Of a stretch of 64,000 bases of DNA, positions 23,284 to 33,166 are shown in pieces (position 1 is the first letter of the stretch; each line of letters opens with the position of its first letter). Below the pieces are notes generated by a model. That model saw only the letters and a program-made list of their open reading frames with translations, searched no databases and was not told the origin of the DNA. This stretch comes from Pestalotiopsis fici W106-1 (lineage: Eukaryota > Ascomycota > Sordariomycetes > Amphisphaeriales > Sporocadaceae), in NCBI RefSeq assembly GCF_000516985.1, contig NW_006917094.1, forward strand, positions 124,001 through 188,000, read 5' to 3'. A program made the position numbers and the translations under genes.

Positions 23284-24313
23284 CGTAGAACGTCTGAACC
23301 AGCGTGTTTTGTTTCCTTTATACTGCGGTAGATTTCTTGAAAAATATGAACCATTTACAATGATCAGGTATCCTCATGACCACTGCGAGCAGAGAATACG
23401 CCAGCTTGGACCGATGGCTTTCAAAATATTCTATCGCCCATGAAGATTATAATGTTAGTGGCGATGAAGCATTAATAATGAGTCAATACACAAAATAATC
23501 GCTTGTACAAGTGTTCTTGTCATTGCTTAGTCGAGCATCACTTATACCACGAACAAGCGTAAATGCCTAGGATTACTGACCAAGGCACGCAGACATTCAC
23601 TCAAACCTAGATTCAATAGGAATAACCAGGGCCTCAACATGCCAAAGAGCCGCGTTGCATTTGGTAATGGTCATATTTCTTGGAGAACGAACCTTTAATG
23701 TATCGGTTTGATTAGTGGTACTTTTGAACGTCAAGATTGTCAGTCATGAGAATATGGAAAAGATAACCATGAGAAAAAAATCCGTTTTTAATGCTACCTA
23801 TGATCTACCAGCAGTGTATTGTCCGAACGCCATACCGGTAATGAATAAACGCAATGAAGCATATTTTGCCTCTCAGTCTCCTCGCCGACATTTGCTTGAT
23901 TGACGGTTCAAGACTTCGCTGAAAAAAACTGCCTACAAAGTTGTCGTGCCATCTTATAGCTGCCAAGCGAAACGCACAGATTGGCACCGGGTCACTTGAT
24001 ATCTGCCATCCATGAAACACCACATTAGAATTACCCTCGGATTTCACCATTACCTTTTACCGTGTAGCGTTACTTGATCCAGTCACTGGCATTTGATTTG
24101 TGCAATCATCCGGTATTGGGGGCCCTTCCTTCCGCTCAAGAGTTGCTAGATGACGAGGACCAGCTACTGTTGTACCTTTGGATGCCTCCAAAACAGAAAA
24201 CAACAGATCTTTCTCGCTTCTTCATTCCGGGGTTTCTAAGGTCCTTCTTTTTTCTTGTCCCCCACTTTTTGAGGTTGCTGCTGTTTTGATACGAGTCCCG
24301 TTCGTGGTTGTTC
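23284..24313. other. Convergent 3' flanks
   Basis: 1.0 kb between the 3' ends of the monooxygenase gene and RAE1. No gene, repeat or RNA recognised. Confidence 0.5.
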
Positions 24314-25452
24314 CTAACGCTTCTTAGGATTGGGTCGCGGTTTACACTCCTCGCCTTGAATAGGATGGAGCATGATCTTGTTCGGATAGTTTTGTTGATT
24401 GCCTTGGTGTCCCTTGCTCCAGTCATAGCCGACGGCATAGGCAAAAATGTTGCCGTTTGCGTTAAAGGTAGTGGCAACGATGCTTCCTCCAACAGACGGG
24501 TATCCTTTGAGCCGATGTTTGGCATCCTTGTCCCAGAAGTGGAAGGTGCCGTCACTACCAGCAGTGCTAAATGTGCCATGTTGGGGGTGGAAGGAGATGT
24601 CGTTGACAGAGTAGACGTTGGTGACATTGCCCTGTGGCGGGTCGCGATGACACTTGAAGGAGAAATTGCTAGTGGCATCCTTTTCTTCAACGTACTGAAT
24701 CGCACAACGCCCTTCGATGGAGCCAATGGCAAAGCCAGAGGCGTCAGTAAAGCAACTGACTACGCGTGTCTGCCACTTAAGTGGGCTCTGCAGGGTCTTG
24801 TAGAATTTGAGGGGATCCGATAGGTTGATAACATTGATGTATCGGTCGGCAGTGCCCACGACAAGCAGGTTGTTGCGAACGTCCATGGTATACACCCGCT
24901 CCTGTGCGGTGACAGTACCAACTGGCGTGGCGCTTCGCAAGTCCCAGTACTTGATGGTCTTGTCCCAAGAACCTGTTACAACCATGGAGCTATTGGACTG
25001 CGGCGATTCGAAGAAGCGGGCGCACTTGATGGGTTGGTCATGAGCAGCGATCTGGGTTTGCTGGGCCGTGGCTACATCGCAGAGCATGGCCTTCTTGTCC
25101 GCGCCTGCTGAAACAAGCTTGGTTCCATCCTATCATGGCATGTTGGATTAGTGCTGGTTTCCAGAGCTTGATAGTGTATTGCGCATCCTACCTTTGACCA
25201 ATCCACACTGAACACAGGACCCTCATGCTCGTACATGTGCTTGCCTTGGCTCTGGCCTTGAGCATTGATCTCGTATATGCGCACCTTCTTGTCCCAGCTG
25301 GGGACAGCAAGCAAGTCTGCGGCGCTAGAGAAGGCAAGATCGGTGACGGTATCCTCTGGGGGTTGAGAAACCTCGACATCCTTGGAGAGATCTCCTTGAG
25401 TGTTGGATGTTGTTGCTGCCGGCGTGGCGCTGCTGCCAAAAAGGCCCGACAT
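24314..25452 (-). CDS. RAE1: mRNA export factor RAE1/GLE2 (WD40 protein)
   Basis: Exons 25452-25192 and 25129-24314 join in phase 0 to 358 residues, the usual length. A short FG-like N-terminus (MSGLFGSSATP) is followed by seven WD-type blades. Visible blade ends include SWDKKVRIYEI, SADKK-type turn sequences, GSWDKTIKYWDLR and GSDGTFHFWDKD. The motif SVNDISFHPQHGTFSTAGSDG and the C-terminal AYAVGYDWSKGH stretch are diagnostic of RAE1 rather than other WD40 proteins. It docks at the nuclear pore through the GLEBS motif of Nup98-type nucleoporins and serves poly(A) RNA export and spindle assembly. The ATG context and the SRP-free N-terminus support the start. Long antisense frames over this gene are shadows. 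Confidence 0.95.
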
Positions 25453-27005
25453 GTTGAGAGTTCGTTCGCGGTCGGTGAAGATGCTCGTAGTCCAAAAAAA
25501 ATTTATCTTCTGAGTGGTTGATGGTTTAGACCTTGGCAACTTAACGAACTCTGCCGCGATGCAAACGCTGATCTGTATGAATGATTGCAATGATTGTTGT
25601 TGGGCCAAAGAGTCTGAATGCCGTCGCCCGTCGCGCTTTCGACTGTAGCTCCAAATGTAATTGAGCTCTAGGTAGTCGGATTTTTCCCGGCGACCAAAAG
25701 GTGCTGCTAAATCCACCCCGTGCTTTCAGCGCCTGTCGCCTACCATGACAGAGCAAGCAGCACTTGCGACCCGGCGTGTCCCACCCCGAAGCTTTGCCAA
25801 TAGCCCCACACCCAAAGCTCCATCCACTGGCAACATGAAATAAAAAAAAATCTGACCTCGCTCGTCTAACTATCTTTTTCCTTTCTTCCTCACAACAGTT
25901 TCCCCTCGCCCGAAAAATCGCCATCGAAGCTACAACAGAGAGATTGCCATTGCGGTGATCTCTCTCGTCCACTTCAGCTTTGGGAGAAAGTCCCCGGACA
26001 TCTCTGGAATCTTTTCCAGAGAATAGCGGAAACGCGCCGCCATAAAAGCACAGCGGCTCATGCCCTCCCTACTGCCCTTCCACCGCTTTAGCTCGCCCCA
26101 GGTTATCGCTACATCTGCACATTCACCCTATTTCTTTTCTCTTCAGTCGTCCTCAGCTGCTACGAGATGAAGATATGAGTCCGCAGTTTTGGTGCGGCCG
26201 GTTGAGACTAGAGCCTGGGGAGGTGTGTGTGATGATTTCTTGGTCGTGGGCTGAAATGTGTGCCCTAGGGACGGGTTGCGGCACTTTTCGTCGAGATTGA
26301 TAGTTATGCGATTGCCAGAGCTCCTTCCGGAGCAAAGGTTACTCGATGGGGCTCACTCTTGGTGCGAGGGGAGCTGTTGTCACCGTCTTCTTGGATTTCT
26401 GGACATCTAGTCGCCAGGCAGACATCGTTTTCTTTCACTTTACACTCTGGGCTTCGTGGGAAGTCTCATGATGTCGGGCCTGTCGTCTAGGCGTCCTTTT
26501 CCAAATTCTGACAATCCCAACACTGTTCAGGTGATGATATACGATATTAGAGTCAAGCACTGAGGCGGACCTACGGGCGAGCCCTTGAGCGACCTAAAAT
26601 GCGTTATGGTATCTGATGAACATTATACAGTAGACTTTTGATCATTTGTCCAGCAAGTGCTGACTCTTGAGCTCCATCATTTCACACTGCTTTTAGTATT
26701 TCTTGCCGTGACAAATAGTAATCAAGTTCTGATTCTAGATTAAAAATTAGGATGCCGTTGTCTTGCCATACTATCCGGTTCGATGGAATGATGAACTGGT
26801 GTTTTTTTTTGTTTTCATTAGAGGACATAAAAATTTCATGGTATCATCCCTTCAAGTGCTCTCAACTCCGTAACGCCGCCAAACCAGAGACATCAAAGAC
26901 AACCTCCCGAAATGCTCATCACAGCTCTCGCCGTTGCCTTCCTACTGTATTAATGGCGTGCCACTTCTGACGCGAATATCCGGCGACGTTTTCACCTTAG
27001 CCGCA
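25453..27005. other. Intergenic region upstream of RAE1
   Basis: Tandem minus-strand spacing of 1.55 kb: RAE1 5' flank and the 3' flank of the unknown 492-residue gene. Only homopolymer A/T runs and short random frames are seen. Confidence 0.5.
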
Positions 27006-28576
27006 TTACATTAGGCCACCTAAGACAACCTTCCCCACGTTGCTCACTTCTTGTTTGAGAGTGGCCCTGCTGGTATCTTCGAATTCTTTGACCACGCCCT
27101 GGATAATGATCTTCCGCACCTTGCCATCAACCTTAGTGAATAACTCGGCGATCGTGGGCGTGCATTCGCGGGGACTGGGTAGCAGAGACATGAGCTTTGA
27201 GTAGCAGTCAATGAGCATGTCACACAAGGTTGCGAAGGTCTCGAAAAAGTCGGGGTCAAAAGGGAGTGAGGGCGTGAGCAAATGAGTGTACTCCTCGCCG
27301 GGTAATAAATCGTTCCCCTCGCTCCCAAGCCCAAAGGATATCACCGAGTTCGGCGTCTGTGTGGCACCACCACTGTGGCCACTGCCATTGATTTCGCTAT
27401 AAAAGCTCATGTCTCCGGCGGCGCTCGTCCTACGACCTTTTCCTGCCGGACCGCGGCGGAACATTTGTGGTAGCCTTGCTCTTGAAAGGGATGATGCGTT
27501 CGTCCCAGTTTCGGAATGTATTTGTTGAAAGGACTCGAATTCAGTAAGAAGTATGTGGAGGGAACGTAGAAACTCAAGCGGCGTCGAAGAATTCAGATCA
27601 ATGACTGTCGGGAGGGAAAGCCCAAGCAAAAGGTAATTCGCAGCCCGCCGCGCCAATCTTCGCGGATCGAAATATGGCATCCTCGCGAGATCGGGCTTGT
27701 CAAAAAGCATGGTATTGAACCAATATACTCGTCCATCATGGCTAGATGCATACGTTAGAAGGGGTAACAAAACAGTATTGACTAGCTCACTAGGGCAAGC
27801 AGTGCAACATATTGTTTAGCGTTGGTTACATACGCTTTTCGTAGATAGTCCAGTGTGGATATTCTCTTGTTTGCAATCTCTTGCAAATGGCTGTATATGA
27901 TGTTCGACTCTTGAGGGAGTGACGGTCCGGATACGCTTCCTTGGTGTGGCGGAAAGGACGGGGGTGCGACACCAGCCATGTTGCCAAAACCACTCTGGGA
28001 ACTAGGTGTATTCCGGCTGAGCATCCTCGAGAATGAGTCTGGCGACGTGGGCGACAATGCAGCAACCTCGTTCTCCTTTACGAGCTTTGTATACGCCGAG
28101 AGCGTGGGAATCGGTATTGGTGGTGGTTTTGTGTCGTCGCTCACAAACTGGCCTCCATTTGCTGCTGCTGAAGAACTCGGGCGGCGTTTGCCCTTGGAAG
28201 GAGAGGTTAGGGACGACGATCGCCGCCTGCCGAACGAGGATTTGCGTTCTTTGGGCGCGGGAGTTGTCGAGGTGTTGAGACGCTCGCTGTTGCCGTTGCT
28301 GGTGCCGGGTCTCGAGCGTTTCCCCGTCTCCCTGCTGGACGAAAACCCGTTGTAAAAGATGTTGTTGGTGAAGTAGGGAGCGGCACTCTCCATTTTAAAG
28401 TTGCGCTGCCCTTCGGCTGTTATCTCTCTCACAATACAGGGGCCCGATCTTCGATTAGCGCCGTTCCTGGTCTCTTGCAGGCCGACGTTTGATTGGATGT
28501 GGGGTGCCGTCAATATGGGCAAGTGATCATATATAATTGCGGCAAAATCAGTGTGAGGGATAGACGAAAGGGACAT
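27006..28576 (-). CDS. Conserved ascomycete protein, unknown function (about 492 aa)
   Basis: Exons 28576-27834 and 27741-27006 join at a GTATGT donor and a CTAAC/TCTAG acceptor, so that LDYLRKA runs into HDGRVYWFNTM without a gap. The product has an ordered N-terminal part (about 1-75, with DFAAIIYDHLPILTAPHIQ). A Ser/Arg-rich disordered middle follows (about 75-170, phosphorylation-prone, RRRSSSLTSPSKGKRR). The C-terminal half is long and helical, with a second disordered insert (about 330-370). The end, GVVKEFEDTSRATLKQEVSN, is a predicted helix. No transmembrane or catalytic motif is seen. The start could be the ATG at 28393 (431 aa) or further upstream, since the frame stays open to 28729. 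I do not recognise the family. Confidence 0.72.
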
Positions 28577-29837
28577 TTGTTTCAGTATCTCAACGGGATT
28601 AACAGAATATATACCATGACGGACTGAGGCTGCAGTGACTGTAGCGAATAATATATGCGAATGCTCTCTGTGTGGAAGCGAGGCGGGCTGCATAGCGGCT
28701 AATAACCAAAGGGTCCAGGTCCGGACCAAGCAAGACCAAAAAGCAATTGTACTAAAAGCTTACCAGATTAGCACCCAACAAGACCCTGAAAATGCACCGG
28801 GGATGTGCGGGAGCGGGCAAGTCGTCTTGGAGACTACACAATTGATGAAACGGCCAATCAACCACGCTGCACGTAGCCTCGGTCATCGCGATGTATCCAT
28901 TGAGGGGAGTGGTCTTGATTATTATTCGACATCCAAGCTGAGACCATCCTCCGGGGGTCTGGCAATTGGCGTTTGGACGGGCCGGAGATCAAGCCACCGT
29001 CCTCGATCTGAACACACGCCACGCCTGGACCTTGGTGGAATTCATCGGCCAGTCCTCTCAAGCAGTGATTTAAACGAATACTTTCAAATGCCGGGAAAAA
29101 GAAACTTCCATTGATATTCAAAATCGAGTCACCATCATCAAGGTGGCATAGCGTCAAATTCGTGGCTGTGAGGTGGAATCAACTTGCCATTGATTCTCTG
29201 CAAAGCTTCATTCTTGAGAAAATTGTGTAAAGAGTGAAGCGACTTTGTGGTGCCTCATCGACTAGTAATAAGTGTTTTTCGGAAACAGACCAGTTCATCG
29301 TTCAATGCACGTATTGCAAAAACCGCTGTTGTATCAAAAAAGTTGGAGAATGACACCGAGAATCTGGAAGAGTTACACATAAACATGTAGCATGAAAAGC
29401 AAAAGTTTACTACTCAGTATATCATACACGTACCTAACGACCACCTATACACCGCTGGCATTACCATAACAAGAATATAACAATAATGACATTCGGCACT
29501 ACCTTACGTATAATGCTTGAACCGGCACAGCATGAAATTCAAGTCACGTCAAGTCGTTAAAGCTGAGTTGGACTAAACGGGCTTGGTGAACCCTGGATTT
29601 CGAGATTGTCGCTAAGCCAAATTGTATTGACACTGCTGCCCCGCTAAACGCTACCCTGCCTCCCCTAGCGTCATTGGGGAACGCGCTTCGCGTGCAGTCA
29701 GCCCCGCGACAAGATCAATGGTTGCTTGCTTGGTGGGCGCGTTCTGGTTGATAGCTCTGATAACGCATGGGGAGCTGCTACTCCATGAGCAAACACCCAA
29801 ATAGATTCCCACTCCAGTCCGCCTCAAAGCAGTAGTG
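28577..29837. other. Divergent intergenic region
   Basis: 5' flanks of the unknown gene (minus) and gamma-tubulin (plus). A 159-codon plus frame at 28635-29114 is antisense to the 5' extension of the unknown gene and looks non-coding. Confidence 0.5.
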
Positions 29838-31469
29838 ATGCCCAGGTACGGCCCATTCATCGCTTCTCGGCTCATCTCTTGTTGCATCGACTAATCCACG
29901 AATGTAGGGAAATCATCACAATCCAGGCCGGCCAGTGCGGTAACAGCAGTCAGTAAAAACCTACCTCATCGTCATCAAAGTCCAAGGCACTTTTGGGAGG
30001 AAACTGACCGTTTCGACCATATAGTTGGCAGCCAATTCTGGCAGCAACTATGCCAGGAACACGGCATTAACCAAGATGGCAACCTAGAAGACTTTGCGAC
30101 AGAAGGCGGTGACCGCAAAGATGTCTTCTACTACCAGAGCGACGACACGAGATACATCCCCAGAGCAGTCCTGATCGATCTCGAGCCAAGAGTCCTCAAT
30201 AGCATCCAGACCGGCCCATATAAGAACATTTATAATCCAGAGAACTTCTTCATTGGAAAGAGCGGCATAGGAGCCGGCAACAATTGGGGTGATGGTTATC
30301 AAACGGGCGAGTCGGTGCACGAAGAGATTATGGAGATGATTGACAGAGAGGCAGACGGAAGTGACTCGCTAGAGGTATGCTTTGATTTCTGAATGGGGTT
30401 GTTTGAACCGATCTGACAATTTCCAGGGCTTCATGCTGCTTCACTCGATAGCTGGTGGTACTGGATCAGGTCTCGGCTCTTTCTTGCTCGAAAGAATGAA
30501 CGACAGATTCCCGAAGAAAATCATACAGACCTATTCGGTCTTTCCCGACACTACAAACTCCGGCGACGTTGTTGTACACCCGTATAACAGTCTTTTGTCT
30601 ATGCGAAGGCTTACCCAGAATGCCGACTCGGTGGTAGTACTAGATAATGGGGCTCTATCATCCATTGCAGCAGACCGACTACATGTACAAGAACCCTCCT
30701 TCCAACAAACGAACCAATTAGTTTCGACTGTCATGTCAGCAAGCACAACCACACTGCGATATCCGGGCTACATGCACAATGACTTGGTCAGCATATTGGC
30801 GTCTTTGATCCCAACACCAAGGTGCCACTTCCTCATGACGGCCTACACGCCATTTACCGGAGATCAAGTCGAACAAGCCAAGACGGTACGAAAGACCACA
30901 GTCTTGGATGTCATGAGAAGACTACTCCAGCCAAAGAACCGCATGGTGTCAACGGTGCCCGGGAAGAAGAGCTGCTACATTTCAATTCTGAACGTCATTC
31001 AAGGCGAGGTTGACCCAACAGATGTACACAAGAGTCTTTTGCGCATCAGGGAGCGAAGATTGGCAACCTTTATCCCCTGGGGTCCAGCTAGCATCCAGGT
31101 GGCATTGACAAAAAGAAGTCCCTACGTGCCCATGAGCCACCGTGTCAGTGGTCTCATGCTGGCAAACCACACCAGTATTGCCACAGTAAGTGCATTTTGC
31201 AGCATCACGCCTGATTTGCTTCGTGTAATTGACACTCTTCACAGCTTTTCAAACGCATTGTCCGTCAATACGATGGAATGCGCAAGCGAAATGCATTCAT
31301 GGAGGGCTACAAGAAGACGGCACCATTCTCTGAAAGTTTGGCTGAATTCGATGAAGCCAGACAGGTTGTAACGGACTTGATTTCCGAGTATGAAGCAGCC
31401 GAGGATGCCAATTACCTAAACCCGGACGAACCAGCCACCTCGGCTGAGTCGGACAAACGGCTAGGCTGA
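29838..31469 (+). CDS. TUB4: Gamma-tubulin
   Basis: Five exons (29838-29845, 29908-29948, 30025-30374, 30427-31185, 31245-31469) close in phase to 460 residues. The first coding exon is only 8 bases (ATG CCC AG). The second restores [16 protein letters not shown] and the third adds [15 protein letters not shown]. The tubulin GTP signature GGTGSGLGS is at about 142-150. Typical gamma-tubulin segments are [18 protein letters not shown] and the C-terminal [18 protein letters not shown]. It nucleates microtubules at spindle pole bodies within the gamma-tubulin complex. The acidic C-terminal tail is short. The protein is full length with no missing element. The second intron uses a GTCAGT donor, chosen because it alone restores the family sequence. 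Confidence 0.96.
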
Positions 31470-32543
31470 GACTAGGTCTCGAGATGATGCAGTTTGCAGA
31501 TTGCGGGTTGTAGGTTGTAGGTTGGTTCCATGCACCACAACAGGACGGAATAAAACGGACTTCACGAATCATGCAACGCGGCCGCAGGCTGGGCGTTGGG
31601 GTGTCAAGGACAACTAATGAATTTATTATTTACAAAGGCTGTAATCCTTCTTTCAACGATGGCAGTTGGGCAGACATGCAAGACTACTGACTGTGACAAA
31701 CCAAGATCCTCATGCTAGGATAATGCATAGTCAAATGTGTCAAACAATTGGGGGGCTGCTGTTGCTCTGCTACCGCCGCCAAGCTGCTACATAGTACGCC
31801 ATTAGACAGCCGATATCATAAATGCAGCCGTATTACATACGAATTACAGGGATGCAATATGATGTCCTCCACCAATTACGTCGGTTTCGGTCGATCCTTT
31901 CGATGAATCGACTCGATCGACTCCGAAATGCCACCGTTTCTTTGTGATTCTATTGCAATAAACCACTGTCAAGTCCCCTCTTTGCAGTTGGAGCCACATA
32001 TTGTTGCACTTTGGTATATGCTAGATATGGTACCTGGAATTGTCGCGTGAGCCCCACCATAATTGACGTCAGTACTACTGCCCCTCTAACGTGATGTCAC
32101 CATGATCCGGAGCTTTAGTTCCTAAGGCAGATACCCGCCCAGAGCCTCAACAGCTCTTGTGTATTAAAGCTTCGAAATGTTCAAGAGCAAACAATCTTTT
32201 GTTCTCTTCATTCATTCCATCACCAATTCAATCAAATACACACATCACTCCATCCATCCACGAAAAAAAGACTACGGTCTAACACCACAAATCTACATAA
32301 CAAACCTATACCTCAACCAGTAAGTCTCAGCCTGCTTCGTTCGCCTTCTCTCCCTATGGCATAGAAATGGAATGGCCAGGTTTGAATATCTCAACTAGAT
32401 CCTTGTTCTATCACATGTCATCAATCTATTGGCAAAAGCCATTGGCATGTCAAAGGGTCTAGCAAGAAGTGCCTGCCATGCCATCCGAGTTGCCCCTTAT
32501 CTCAACATACTCTTTACTAACCTGATTCCCAGCATCCATCACA
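31470..32543. other. Intergenic region and 5' UTR of the small hydrophilic protein gene
   Basis: 1.07 kb of tandem spacing. The final about 330 bases look like a CA/TC-rich leader with an intron at about 32320-32532. No other gene seen. Confidence 0.5.
32320..32532 (+). other. Probable 5' UTR intron
   Basis: A GTAAGT donor at 32320 and a TTCCCAG acceptor ending at 32532 lie in front of the ATG at 32544. The exon side upstream is a CA/TC-rich leader typical of highly expressed fungal genes. This is inferred from signals only. Confidence 0.45.
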
Positions 32544-32810
32544 ATGACTCAGTCCAAGGCCGACAAGATCGCCGAGGTTCAGGCCAACCTGCCTAAGCCC
32601 GAAGACCCCCCTGTCAAGTCTGACTGGAACTCGGCTGATCCCTCCACTGTCAATGTTGGCTCCGGCCGCACTGAGACCGACATCTCGACCGGTGCCGGCT
32701 CAATTTCCGGCCTGCGTGAGCCCGCCAGCTCCGGTGACGTTGACCTAAGCAAGGTCGGCCGCCAAGGCAAGGACAACCTGTCGGGTCCTCCCAAGGATGC
32801 TGCCGCATAA
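32544..32810 (+). CDS. Small hydrophilic conserved fungal protein (88 aa)
   Basis: Intact single-exon frame of 88 residues, very rich in Asp, Ser, Gly and Pro, with no cysteine, signal peptide or membrane segment. It is predicted disordered throughout. Motifs include KPEDPPVKSDW near residue 18, a NVGSGR-type Gly turn and a C-terminal GKDNLSGPPKDAAA. I recognise the type as a conserved small protein of Hypocreales-like fungi, but no function is known to me. Codon use is strongly biased to C-ending codons, and the leader looks long and intron-bearing. Both suggest high expression. It resembles stress-related hydrophilic proteins in composition only. Confidence 0.7.
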   Translation: MTQSKADKIAEVQANLPKPEDPPVKSDWNSADPSTVNVGSGRTETDISTGAGSISGLREPASSGDVDLSKVGRQGKDNLSGPPKDAAA

Positions 32811-33166
32811 AGATTTCACAACAATCATTCCTGGCTTTGCAATTTGAGCAATTACTAGAGCGATGGAACTGGCGTTTTTCTGTTTGATGAATCAAGGGTG
32901 TGCGGATGGGAATTTTGCACCATATAACAAGATATGGCATTGCATTGCGAGGTCACTTGAAAGGAGAGTGAGCCGAGCAAATACATAGTCAGATATGAAT
33001 TGACGACCATTTGACAATACTACATTTTAGTATCATGCACGAGCGTGAACTGTATTACATTGTGCCGATATGATGCCGGAGGCAGATATATAATTTTCCC
33101 AGCCATACCTCGGCCAGGCAAATTCAAGCATAACTTGACATTAAATCAACCTCATCTGTTCTACGC
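32811..33166. other. Convergent 3' flanks
   Basis: Between the 88-residue gene and the repeat-rich gene. Nothing supported. Confidence 0.45.

Noticed and set aside
24308..24823. 171-codon plus-strand frame
   Set aside because: Antisense to the WD40 gene RAE1; its composition mirrors the real gene.
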